Below, piece after piece: positions 10,816-21,169 of a stretch of DNA of 64,000 nt; position 1 is the first letter of the stretch; every line of letters begins with the position of its first letter. The notes under the pieces were generated by a model that ran no database searches, had not been told where the DNA came from, and was given only the letters and a program-made list of their open reading frames with translations. Made by a program: the position numbers and the translations under genes. This DNA is from Cocos nucifera (taxonomy: Eukaryota; Streptophyta; Magnoliopsida; Arecales; Arecaceae): contig QRFJ01005289.1 in assembly GCA_006176705.1 (NCBI GenBank), positions 1-64,000 on the forward strand, given 5' to 3'.

Positions 10816-12118
10816 TGTTGAATCTCCTAAGTGATTTTGATGACGACCAAATATTAAAGCAAATGATTACTAATATATTTTATTTTAAGTATTTTAATGT
10901 TAGAAGAAAGAAAGCTCTTTGACCAAAATAAGCAAGATATTAAGTAAAAATCAATCAAAATTAAAATCTCCTTGTTCGAAGCAAAAATTCTCTCAAAATC
11001 ACCTTGGAGCAGTCTTCGAGACGTCTCAAAATTTTTTCGAGAGCTCTCGAGTAGACTGGCATGCCCCAAGTGCTGTTCTAGCATGGTTTCGAGAGGTCTC
11101 AAGAGAATCTCGAGAGTTCTCAATCTCAGGCGATAGAAATCTAGTTTCTATGCTCTGAGAGCGAGAGGTCTCATAGGATTTCCAAGAGGTCTCACGATCT
11201 CCATGAGACATCTCGTTTAGAATCGAGAGCTCTCAATCTCAAATGAGTCATTTTTTTCAGAAAGATGATTTTTTATGAGACTGAAGGTGAGAGCTCTCCT
11301 ATTCAAATCGAGAGGCCCCATAACTTAGTAGGACGTCTTGAGATAAATTGAGAGGTCTCGAGACTCGATGATAACTTTTTGATGGGACATTCCAGATCAG
11401 ATATTTTTGACTCCAATGGCTAGTTGCTGCTCTCCAACATTTGGATTTTGCTTTTTCTGAGCTTCAATCATCACTAGAAGAGAGGAATGCTGTAGATATA
11501 ATAGGAAGAAGGCTTATTTATGATCAATGAAAGAAAAATGAGAGAAAAGAAAAATATGCTCTATTCTTGAATGAAAATCTCCATCTTCAATCAATCTATT
11601 CTCTCAAGCATTGAAGAATCCTTAAGTGCATTAATTGCATGGATTTAAAGAGTCTTTCAATGAACTGTAAGGAAAACTCTTCTAGACATTCGAAAGGATC
11701 TTTTGAGTTGAAACATTTTCTTTTACCTTTTCATGTATCTGATTTCAATAGGGGCTGAAACTTGGATTTTGGTATTTTTCTCACCATTTGTTTAATCAGA
11801 TTGGTTTATCTGATTCTTGTAAGGGTTGTGGTTGGTGAACCTAGAGAAAAACCAACTGGGTTATTGAATGATGAGCTCGAAAAAACTATCCAACGATATT
11901 CTTGAGGGATTATAGTAAAATTTCTAAGAGTTTGCTTGGGGAGTGGACGTAGGTAATGATAGTGCATCGAACCACTATAAAATCCTCTAGCTTGTGTCTT
12001 CTATTTGCTCTCATATTTGATTCACTCAGGATTTATTCTTTAATCACCATGCATATCTATTTAAATTTTTGAAAATCTAATTCAACCCCCTCCTCTTGGG
12101 TTGTTCATCTGGGCAATA
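10816..12118 (+). repeat. E1 3' LTR
   Basis: Starts TGTTGAATCTCC and parallels the 5' LTR. It differs by scattered substitutions, mostly transitions, and a shorter segment before the TATA end, which points to an old insertion. TATA box at 11976-11982. Confidence 0.85.
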
Positions 12119-12287
12119 GGAGGTGGTGGATCGTCGGATGGTTGTCATCTTCGGGGGCATTTTTGGAGCTAGAGGGAGATCAAACAAAAGTAAATTCAAG
12201 AGATTAGGAGAGAAAGAAGGTTGACTGGATCGACTAGGCACTTCTTTTAGAGCAAGAGCTCAAAGATCCTTCTTCTAGTGCCAATTC
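12119..12287 (-). pseudogene. Element G: gag start codon, leader and primer site
   Basis: Continuation of G on the far side of E1, read on the minus strand. The gag ATG is at 12160-12158 and about 14 codons run to the E1 junction. The open frame continues at 4221 if one copy of the short target duplication is discounted. Upstream lies a short leader and a primer site at about 12272-12287 (minus strand TTGGCACTAGAAG), a decayed form of the TGGCGC-type site of plant gypsy elements. Confidence 0.7.
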
Positions 12288-13264
12288 TGCTAGTGCAAAA
12301 ATCTATGAGGATACCAAAGAAAGCTAGAGTTGAGAAGGTGAGGCTGTCGATGGGACCTGCAAAGTGAAATCCAAATTAGAGGTAGGTGGCTCTGGCAAGA
12401 TCCTCCAACGCTCAAGTTAGTTCTCTGGCCAACTAGAATGGAGTGCTCAGAAAATTGAGAAGTAGAGTGATGGGAGGGAGAAGAGAGCATAAAGAAAACG
12501 TATCTGGAGGGTTTCTTTTATAGATGAAGTATGTAACAAGCTAATGGTGATAGCCATAACCGTCTGATAGTGGGCGGTTCAGGCCATGTGAAATTTGTTA
12601 CAAGGCTGAGTTGTCATTTGTCGTGACTTGTACGTGGTGAAAATCCATCTATTAGAGTTTGGACATAGATCAAAGACTTTGGTGCATGTAGTGGACTTAT
12701 GACCGATCGAGATTTGTTGGAGGCAATGTCTGGTGGTTTTAAGAAGTTCAGAAGCTGCCTAGGCTGCACACAAATAGGTACCCCCCAAATTGAGATTTGA
12801 AGCTCTGCACTCCATCTTTCGTGGAGTGGTTGTTGTGTATCAGTGATTTGGCGAGATTCCATTGGATGGCTCTCATCAACGGCATGGTAGGGATTAAGTG
12901 GGTCTGCAATTGGAAGGTGTGCTACTGAAAGAAGCACGACTGGAGAAGTTGGTCCAGTAGGAATTCAACTGGAAGGAGTGCTGCAGGAGGAGTTCACCCA
13001 GAAGGAGTGCGACCAGAGGAGTTCGTCTGGAAGGAGTGTGATAGGGCCCTAAACTTGTTATTCATTTTCAGTCAGAGGGTGAGGTTAGGATAACAACAGC
13101 TCAACTTCACTATTCAAGATCATGCCGCTGGACTTCTATGTGCTGTTGAGAGGTCTTGTGGTATGATCTTGTTGCTAAGGGGATCGATGAATTCCAACCA
13201 AAGGAGGTTGGCAGCTAGGGACTTTGGCCAAGGACTTTAGCGGGGGTTAATTTTTACCCCAGCA
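12288..13264 (-). repeat. Element G 5' LTR (Ty3/gypsy)
   Basis: About 977 bases, read on the minus strand. It starts TGCTGGGGTAAAAATT at 13264, typical of plant gypsy LTRs of this type apart from TG followed by C, and ends ...CACTAGCA at 12288. The G primer site and gag follow in the right order. A short block near 12390 (TGGCTCTGGCAAGATCC, then CTCAAGTTAGT) resembles a block of the X LTR near 29457, suggesting distant relationship. The adjoining 13265-13269 AGTCT is the likely target duplication; the partner is not in the window. Confidence 0.75.
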
Positions 13265-13648
13265 AGTCTATTGTGAAACTATGCCATTATCCTTGAGATA
13301 GTCTAGGAATTTTTGACTAAGATGTTTGCCACCTCAATCTGATCGAAGAACCTTAATAGATTTTTCAATTTGCTTTTCTACTTCATAACTGAATTTCTTA
13401 AACTTTTCAAAAGCTTCAGACTTGTATCGCATCAAATACACATACCCATACCGAGACAGATCATCGATAAAGATAATGAAGTAGACATAATTTTCTCTGA
13501 TCAGCACATCAAATAGACCGCACACATCTGTATGTACTAGGACAAGTAGGTCCGTGGCCCTTTCTCCATGTCCTACAAAAGGAAGCTTGGTCATTTTGCA
13601 CTAAAGGCATGATTCACAAATTGGATATGTCTCAAAAGTGAACGAACT
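13265..13648 (-). pseudogene. Copia relic Y: integrase part
   Basis: Minus-strand copia integrase, closely parallel to element C at 47990-48370. The frame 13334-13594 carries VHTDVCGLF (first catalytic Asp), IFIDDLSRYGYVYLM and VLRSD (second catalytic Asp). Before it, toward 13648, come the pre-integrase cysteines (CESCL). The gene is cut at 13648 by element A and continues at 18784. The low-coordinate end stops at G. Confidence 0.85.
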
Positions 13649-13855
13649 TGATTCGTGCAAATCTATCGCTATGGTAAGTGCACCAGTCGATCAAGTAATA
13701 AAGTATGTGAGTAGAGTATCATTCTTAGAGGATTGAAAAATAAGCACTAAAAAACTCTTTTCTAGACTTTATTAAGAGAAACGATTTATAAGAAGTAATG
13801 AAAATAAGAAGAAATAATGAAATAATTAATAAATTATAAAAAGATAAAGATGGTA
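13649..13855 (-). repeat. Element A 3' LTR remnant
   Basis: About 207 bases that match the end of the 5' LTR (16879-17090): CAAATCTATCGCTAT, GATCAAGTAATAAAGTATG and later blocks. At about 13855 it joins the middle of the reverse transcriptase, the signature of a deletion with one end in the LTR. Confidence 0.85.
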
Positions 13856-14056
13856 TAATTTTCTATAATGCATGCATACTCTCCACCCAATAACCATCTT
13901 GGTGAGAATTAATTTATTTTTATTATTCTGAACTACAGTAATCCTATCTTTCTTAGGAACTATTTGAACAGGACTCATCCATGATCTATCAGAGATAGGA
14001 TAAATAATACCTACATCAAGTAGTTTGATTACCTCCTTTTTGACCACTTCTTGCAT
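13856..14056 (-). pseudogene. Element A reverse transcriptase start (truncated)
   Basis: First part of a gypsy/Athila reverse transcriptase: VVKKEVIKLLDVGIIYPISD, then SPVQIVPKK and GWRVCMHYRKL (the usual Asp before YRKLN is His here). The frame stops at the LTR junction before any catalytic motif, so only the fingers region remains. Confidence 0.85.
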
Positions 14057-15313
14057 CTTTGGGTTGAGTTTTCTTTGGGGTTAGACCGTAGGCTTATAGT
14101 TGTCCTCCATGAGAATTTTGAGCATACAAATTAAGGGACTAATTTCTTTGATGCTTGCTATGGTCCATCCAAATTTCTTCTTATCTTTCTTTAGTACTCT
14201 TATCAACTTCTCTTCCATTAAACCTATCAAAGAAGAATAAATAATAATACGTAAGTGCGAGGAACCTTCTAAGAAAACATATTTTAAATGAGAAGGAAGA
14301 GGTTTGAGTTGAAGAGTAGGTGGCTGTTCAATTGATGGCTTTGGAAAAGGAGTGGATGATCTTTCTAATTCTTCAAACCATGGTCTGTATGTGTGTGGAA
14401 TGTATGGCCTGGACTCCAATAATCTTATGTACTTTATTTTCTTTTTATCTTCAGTTGAATCCTCTTTTGATTGGATAATGCAAGCTTTAATAGGGTCCTC
14501 AAACCTATTTTCTAGAAAATACTCATGTATTAATTTGTCAATATCATCAATTAGAAAATAAGTTCGATTATCATTGGAATGTTTAATAGCTTTAAAGGCA
14601 CTAAAAGTAACTTGTTCATCTTGGACTCTAAGAATTAATTTTTTTTGTTGAACATCTATTAAAGCTCCTTTAGTAGCTAAAAAGGGTCTCCCTAAGTTAA
14701 GAGGTATATCATAATCTTCTTCCATGTCTAGAACAATAAAATTAATAGAAAAAATAAATTTATTTATCTTTACCAAGACATCCTCCACTATACCTCTTGG
14801 ATATTTAGTGGATCTATCAGCTAGTTGAAAAGTGATAGTGATAGGCTTTGGTTCTCCTAGACCCAGCTTCCAAAAAATTGAAAAAGGCATGAGATTAATA
14901 CTTGCTCCTAAATGACATAAAACTTTATTAAAACAACAATGACCAATAATGCAAGAAATAGTAAAACTCCTTGAATCCTTTAGCTTCTATTGTAATTTAT
15001 TTTGAAGTATTGCTAAGCATTCTTCATTTAAGTTGACTGTCTCATACTCCTTCAGCTTTTTTTTATTGGTCAAGATTTCTTTAAGAAACTTAGCATACCT
15101 GGGCATCTAAGTGATAGCATCTACAAAAGAAATATTAATATGTAAATTCTTTAGAATTTTGAAAAAAAATGAGAATTTCTTATCTAGATGCTATATTTGT
15201 CTCTATGAGAATGGTAGTGGCTGCACATAGGGATTTATATTTGGATCAGCAAATTTTATATCTTGGGACCATCCATCTGCTGGTTGTTTCGGTGACTAAT
15301 GAATTTTGGTTGG
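14057..15313 (-). pseudogene. Element A aspartic protease region and gag-pol linker
   Basis: The open frame 14081-14890 has the Athila protease body: KLGLGEPKPITITFQLADR, KYPRGIVEDVLVK, DMEEDYDIPLNLGRPFLAT, DVQQKKLILRVQDEQVTF. Just upstream the active site reads LCHLGASINLMP; the family has DLGAS, so the catalytic Asp is His (codon at 14914-14912). The 14057-14350 part is the linker toward reverse transcriptase (LICMLKILMEDNYKPTV). Between 14950 and 15313 the frame is disrupted. Confidence 0.85.
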
Positions 15314-16671
15314 CTATTTTGTAGTTTCCTCTTCAGTATTTTTATCCTGATGCAGCTCCTTCAGCTCTTTACCACTTCTTAGTATGATAGCATTTATTTG
15401 CTCTCTTCGATTGATCTCTATTTTGCTAGGCAAGGATTCTTGTGGTCTCTCGAAGATTATCTTGGCCAATTGACCTACTTGCATCTCCAAGTTTCGAATA
15501 GCTACTGCATTATCTATCCTAAGCTTGGTTTTTAGGTTTTGAATGGCCACTTCTTGATTTTGCATGAATTTGGCCATGAGCTCCTCCATATATGGCTTCT
15601 TTTCATGTGCTTGGAATTTTGGGGGTGGCTGTTGTGCTGCATTTTATTACTCCATAAAAAGTTAGGATACTGCCTCCACCCTTGGTTGTATGTGTTGGAG
15701 TATGGATTATTTTGCTATGGCCTAAAATAATTACCAATATAGTTAGTTGTATCAAGGGCTTTAGCAAAGAGATTACCTATTTGACAGTCGCTTGTATCAT
15801 GTCCTCCTCCACAAAGCTCATGCGTGATGCTCTGTATCTGCATAGCTGATCCCTTCATATTATTGACTTCGACTCTAAAGGCTACAGTCTCAGCTAATAA
15901 GGCTGGAAAGTAATCTACTCCCTACACAGCTGCTGCTTTTCTCGACATCATGTAATCTGTTTGCCACTGCTAGCTATTTGATGCCATCTCATCAATCAAA
16001 TGAAAGGTTTCTTTCTTTATTTTTTGATTAATAGTACCTCCCGCTGCTGCATCAATCATAAGATAATTAGTAGAAGATAAACCATTACAAAAAATTTGTA
16101 CCTGAAGCCATACGGATAATTGGTGTGGATAGCTTCTTAGTAGTTTCTTAAAATGCTCCCAAGCCTCATACAATGTTTCCATCTCCATCTGCATAAAAGA
16201 GGTAATATCATTATGCATCTTCACAGTCTTCGAAGGTGAAAAGTATTTGGCCAATAATTTCTAGGCTAGGGCATCCCAAGTAGTAATAGAACCTACATGA
16301 AGAGAATGAAGCCAACTTTTAACTTTATCTCATAAAGAAAAAGAAAATAGCCTTAATCTAGTAGCATCATCTGACACCCCATTAATTTTGAAAGTATCAT
16401 AGAGTTCAAGAAAATTAGAAATATGGGCATTTGGATCATCTTGCATGTATCCACTAAATTGAATAGTTGATGGAATCATCTAGATCATCGCCAGTTTTAT
16501 TTCAAAATTATATGCTCGCACAGGCGGTTTATTAATGCTCGAAGCTACATCAGCTATAGATGGTATGATGTAATAATTTAATGGACGATGAGCCACTCGA
16601 ATAGCTTCATGTCATCCCTTTGCCACCATATCTAATCCCAAATTGATGTTGTCAGGATCTTTAGTCGCCAT
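15314..16671 (-). pseudogene. Element A gag relic (Athila type)
   Basis: Capsid polyprotein; a good start codon is at 16671-16669 (MATKDPDNINLG), about 180 bases from the primer site. Frame 15970-16254 has the Athila capsid core (AKYFSPSKTVKMHNDITSF, ETLYEAWEHFKKLLRSYP, NYLMIDAAAGGTINQK, LIDEMASN). Frame 15314-15589 holds the C-terminal helix-rich part (AIRNLEMQVGQLAK, LPSKIEINRREQINAI, LRSGKEL). Stops and frameshifts separate the blocks. Confidence 0.85.
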
Positions 16672-16854
16672 GTTTCTTTCTTGATTTAATCTTCTGATTG
16701 TCCTCTCTATTTCTAGATCAAAAGATAATAGGTCACTATGTGTAGTGCATGTCATGCACTGAACATGAACCTAAAAATAAAATAAGAATAAAAATTTAAA
16801 ATAAAATTCTAAAGTAAAGCAAGGATCAAAATTTTAATATTGTTCTAGGCACAA

Positions 16855-16878
16855 TCCCTAGCAATGGTGCAAAAAATT
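16855..16878 (-). other. Element A primer-binding site (Asp tRNA type, decayed)
   Basis: On the minus strand the LTR end is followed by TTTTTTGCACCATTGCTAGG. This matches the Athila primer site TGGCGCCGTTGCCGGGG with several changes, mostly transitions. Confidence 0.7.
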
Positions 16879-18783
16879 TGATGCGTACAAATCTATCGCT
16901 ATCGCGAGTGCACCAATCGATCAAGTAATAAAGTATGTGAGCTCAGAGGATTGTAAAATAAGTACTAAAAAATTCTTTCCTAAACTTTATTTAGAGAATC
17001 AATTTATAAGAAGTAAAGAAAATAAGAAGAAATAAAGAAATAATTAATAAATTACAAGAAGATAAAGTGGGTTTAATTATTAGGATTGAATTCAAGAGAA
17101 GTAGGATACTAAGGCAATTGGTTCACCAACTCAATCAACACAATATTCAAGTAATCATGCAAATTAGGTCAATTTTGTTTCATGTGATGGTGGAATCTCC
17201 TAGGATATTCACTATCCTTTGGTCTAGAAGTAGTATAACTATCAATATTTATTAACTATCCTTTGGTCTAGTCATAATTTAAGTAAATACTAATGCATTA
17301 ATTTCTATGAAACCCTCTAATTAAAATACACTACATCTGAAGCATACTAAAATTTCTTCATGCATATGAATCTTAATTTGATTTAAAATATAAGATATAT
17401 AAATGAAGAAGCAATAACATAGACATACTTGGTCCATATCATCTATGTCCGTCAAATCAATTAGAAGATGGCCAGTAATCTAAAAGCATTAAGCACAGAT
17501 TTATATACTCCTCATGAACAAAATAATACTAAAATTTAATTACACTGAATATTACATCAAAAGAGTAGCTATACCTTAGCATTAGTAAAAAAAATTTAGT
17601 TCATGTTAAATGAAACAAAAACAATAATTGAAATAAAAAGCATGAAAAATTTTTAAAAAAAAATTGCTTGTTGCTGAATTTTGTCGTCCATTGCTCTTGG
17701 CATGGAGAATTTGATGAAGAAGAAGAGCTACTGGTAGGTGTGCTGGATGTGGAAGATGAGCTGCGAAGAAGGAAGAATGAAGGAAGAAGACTCCTCTGAT
17801 CAAATTCTCTCATAGATCAAAACCCTTACTATTCTCTTTGATCACCTCTCCTCTTTTTTTTTTATTTTACTCTTTAACTCTCTCTGTTTCTCCATCTACT
17901 ATTCTGCTCTCTATTTTTCTCGGTAGTAGGGCTTTAAATAGATTGAATAGTTGATGAGAAATTTTGAGGAAAATAGGATTAAAAGTCTTGGAACAAGTCG
18001 AATTGAAGCTACCTATTGTCTAAACAAAACCCTGGTCCTTACCATTGGATGGCGATCAAATGAACCAAAAATCCTTGAAAAACCATGATTAAACTCCCTA
18101 ATCAATTTAGAGTAAACAATGGCCATTAGATCAAGCTTCATGATGGATTCTCGACCATTAGATAGTGCATAGGATCCTTCAGGCATTTTAATCAAACTGC
18201 ATCAAATGGAAACCATCAAATCTCCACCGCTTCCTCCCTCAGCCGCACATTAGCATCTAAATCATGAGCGTTGGATCAAGGTAGCAGAGCCCTCAATTGA
18301 TTGATCATGCCTTCACATGCATAGACCATGTGTGGACCATGGTCTTGCATAGACCGCCGAGTTTCTAGCCAATTAGATTGCATGCAGCCACATGAAATCT
18401 TGACTTTGCCCCTGGCTGCATTATTGTAGTGGTCTATGGTAGGCTCTGATGATTCTAACATCACTGTGACATCAGTGGGTTGGTAGTTTAGGCAGGTGGT
18501 TTTGCGTGTGGTCAGGCTGGGCTGGCTGAGCTAGTTTTCCGAATCGGTTTAGACTGGACTGGCTAGCTTTAATTATTTTTTTTCTTTTTTTTTTGAAAAT
18601 TGATTCCAGGATCATTTGAAGTCCGTTTTGCTTCAAATTTATTTTGTTTGAACTAGAAAATTAAGCTCTTCACATTGGTGATCTTCTTTCCTATATAAGA
18701 TTAATAAAATCATCAATTTCCTAAAAATAAAGTCATTTATTTTATAATTTAATACTTTTATTAGTGTATTTTACCACTTATCA
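16879..18783 (-). repeat. Element A 5' LTR
   Basis: 1905 bases, read on the minus strand, starting TGATAAGTGG at 18783 and ending at 16879. Length and position fit an Athila LTR. The low-coordinate end matches the 3' LTR remnant. Frames 17601-17813 and 18013-18464 lie inside the LTR and show no family resemblance I recognise. Confidence 0.85.
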
Positions 18784-19478
18784 GGACTCATAAGTCCAGA
18801 TTTCTTAAATTTGTTAATCTTGTCTTTGACTATATGATCTAGCCTAAGGTGCCATAGATACCTATCATTTAGACTATCCCTAGGTTGTTTAGATTCTATG
18901 GCATTCACGTTTTGCTTGATATTTAATATAGATATATCAACATGCAACTGGTAGAAATCGTTAATTAAGAAACCACTTGCAATTTTATTTTTTTCAAAGA
19001 GAATAGTACAATGGTCCTTAAGAAAGCTAATTACATAACCTTTCAGTGCTAAACAAGAAATAGGAGTCAAATTTTTGCTTGCTACAGGCACAAAATAACT
19101 ATCCAAAAGTACTAAATCTAATATTGATGGTAATCATAGAGAATTGGTTCCCATGATCACAATAGCAATCCTTACTTCATTTTCGATACACAGGATCATC
19201 ACACCATCCCTTAGCTTCTTGCTCTCCTCAAGACCCTACATAAAAGTGCATAAGTGAGCACTAAAACTAGAGTCAAGCACCCAACTGGATGCAGAAAAAA
19301 TCATAAGATCAGATTCAATAATGAGCATACCTCCAGAAGGACCTACCATCTTCTTGTTCTTCAGGCTGGCCAGGTATAAAAGGCAGTTCTGCTTCCAATG
19401 ATCATCAGTATTGCAATGAAAATATTCTTCTTCTTCTTCTTTCAATTTGATTACATCAAACCTAGAGTCTAGTGTATC
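18784..19478 (-). pseudogene. Copia relic Y: zinc knuckle, protease and pre-integrase
   Basis: Continuation of Y beyond element A. On the minus strand it runs YFHCNTDDHWKQNC (a CX2CX4HX4C knuckle missing one Cys), LASLKNKK, SSWVLDSSFSAHLCT (protease; the DSG Gly is Ser), and pre-integrase LWHLRLDHI. It parallels element C at 48720-49020, including a matching protease-to-integrase spacing. Homology ends at about 19478, where an oppositely oriented copia sequence starts. Confidence 0.85.
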
Positions 19479-21156
19479 TACAATATTAAGGTGATCCGGT
19501 AGAGTACCACACAGTTGGATAGATACTATGATTTCTTGGTCCGAGATAATGATCCCATCGAACTCAATGAGAATGATGAGAATATGATCACCTATATGGA
19601 TGCAATGCAGAAACCTGATTCTAAAAAAATAGCTTGAGGCTATAAAATCCAAAATAGAGTTCATGAAGATTAATCATGTGTGGACATTAGTTGACCCATT
19701 TGAAGGAGTTAAATCTATTGGGTGTAAGGGGGTCCTTAAAAAGAAAAGGGGGATAGATTGGTATGTGAAGATCTATAAAGTTCATCTGGTTGCCAAGGGG
19801 TATTATCAATATTATGGTATTGACTATGATGAGACATTCTCTCCTATGGTAGTGCTTAAATCTATTTAGATTATTCTTGCGATAGTTATTAATCCGGATT
19901 ATGAGATCTAACAAATGAATGTGAAGATGACTTTCCTAAATGGAGAGCATACTGAAGAAGTGTATATGATACAATATAAGGAGTTCACATCCAAAGGCAA
20001 GTCCAAGGTGAACAAGCTTCAGAGATCCATTTATGGATTGAAGTAGGCATCTCAGAGTTAGAACATGCATTTTGATAAGGTGATTAAAACATATGGCTTC
20101 GTTGAGAATGGAGAAGAGCCCTGCATATACAAATGAACAAATAGTCAGATAGTGGTATTTCTTATTTTGTATGTGGATTATATTCTTTTAATCAAAAATA
20201 ATGTTCTAACATTTCAGGAAATAAAAATATGACTATCATCTTAGTCCTTCATGAAGGACTTGGGTGAAGCATAATATATCCTAGGAATAATGATCTATAG
20301 GGATAGATCTAAGAGGATGCTTAGGTTGTCCTAGTTTATGGACGTAGAAACTATGCTGAAGTGATTTAGCATGGAGAATTTCAAGAAAGACTATCTTCTG
20401 ATAGGCCATGAAATTTCTCTCGCTAAGAAGAATTATTCGACAACTCCTGAAGAGAGAGAGTATATGAGTAGAATACCATATGCTTCAGCAATGGGATCTA
20501 TCATGTATGCTATGACATGTATGAGATCAGATGTCACATACTCAATAAGAATAATGAGTAGATACCAATATGATCCAGGAAAGAACCACTGGAAGGTTAT
20601 AAAAGCTATCCTTAAGTATTTGAGAAATACTAAGAACCAATGACTGATCTATGATGAGTCAGATTTGAAACTTATGTGGTTTATAGACTCTAGCTTTCAA
20701 TCTGATCATGATAATAGTAGAAGCATATTGGGTTATGTATTTATCCTAAATGATGGAGCTATCTGCTGGAAGAGCTCCAAGCAGTACACTATGGTAGCCT
20801 TTGTTTGCGAAGTGGAGTGCATCACATTATCTTATGCTACGAAGGAAGCTGTATGGCTGAGAAAATTTATCACCGAGCTTGGAGTGGCATTCTTCCTAGA
20901 TCGTCCGATCCTAATATATTGTGATAACACTGGAGCCATTGCTTAGACGAAAGAACCAAAGGCACACTAGCAGACAAAGCACATACTACAACACTATCAT
21001 TTGATCCAAAAGATCATGGATCGAGGTAACGTCGACCTTCAAAAGATCGATGGAAAAGAGAACCTAGCCAACCCATTTACTAAATCCTTGGTGATAAAGA
21101 AGTTCGACAATCATAAGTCAAAGATGGGTATTAGATATTGTACTGAGTGGCTTTAG
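19479..21156 (+). pseudogene. Copia relic Z: reverse transcriptase and RNase H (family B)
   Basis: Plus-strand relic parallel to B1 at 38110-39780. Reverse transcriptase motifs include VWTLVDPFEGVKSIGCK, LVAKGYYQYYGIDYDETFSP and, near 20030, LWM-type YGLK. The catalytic box reads YVDY instead of YVDD (20170-20181), so the second Asp is lost. RNase H is fairly well kept: FIDSSFQSDHD, SILGYVFILNDGAICWKSS, IYCDNTGAIA, then HLIQKIMDRGNVD and LANPFTKSL. The ending is GIRYCTEWL and a stop at 21154-21156. Stops occur at about 19867, 19909, 20044, 20137 and elsewhere. Confidence 0.88.
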
Positions 21157-21169
21157 GATAAGTGGAAGT

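Larger units (their letters stand above)
4222..12118 (+). mobile_element. Sirevirus-like Ty1/copia element E1, both LTRs present
   Basis: Nearly full-length copia retrotransposon of about 7.9 kb with LTRs of about 1.3 kb. It has a Met-tRNA-type primer site, a gag with an internal CCHC knuckle, then protease, integrase, reverse transcriptase and RNase H in copia order, and several purine tracts before the 3' LTR. The last trait, the ACTATAAAA core promoter and the palindrome-rich LTR fit Sireviruses. Flanks share GGAG (4218-4221 and 12119-12122), a probable target duplication in which the fifth base differs or the LTR end is uncertain by one base. It sits inside the gag start of element G. All reading frames are broken. 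Confidence 0.9.
13649..18783 (-). mobile_element. Athila-type Ty3/gypsy element A, internally deleted
   Basis: Minus-strand element of 5.1 kb inserted in copia Y. The flanks GAACT (13644-13648) and GGACT (18784-18788) are a five-base target duplication with one change. The intact parallel site in element C reads TCAATGGACTC, confirming the target. Order on the minus strand: 5' LTR, Asp-tRNA-like primer site, gag, protease, start of reverse transcriptase, then directly a short remnant of the 3' LTR. The rest of pol and most of the 3' LTR are gone. Confidence 0.9.

Noticed and set aside
17601..17813. Ser/Thr-rich small frame as a secreted peptide
   Set aside because: It lies in the LTR of element A, over a microsatellite-like GAAGAA stretch read in reverse, with an equally long overlapping frame.
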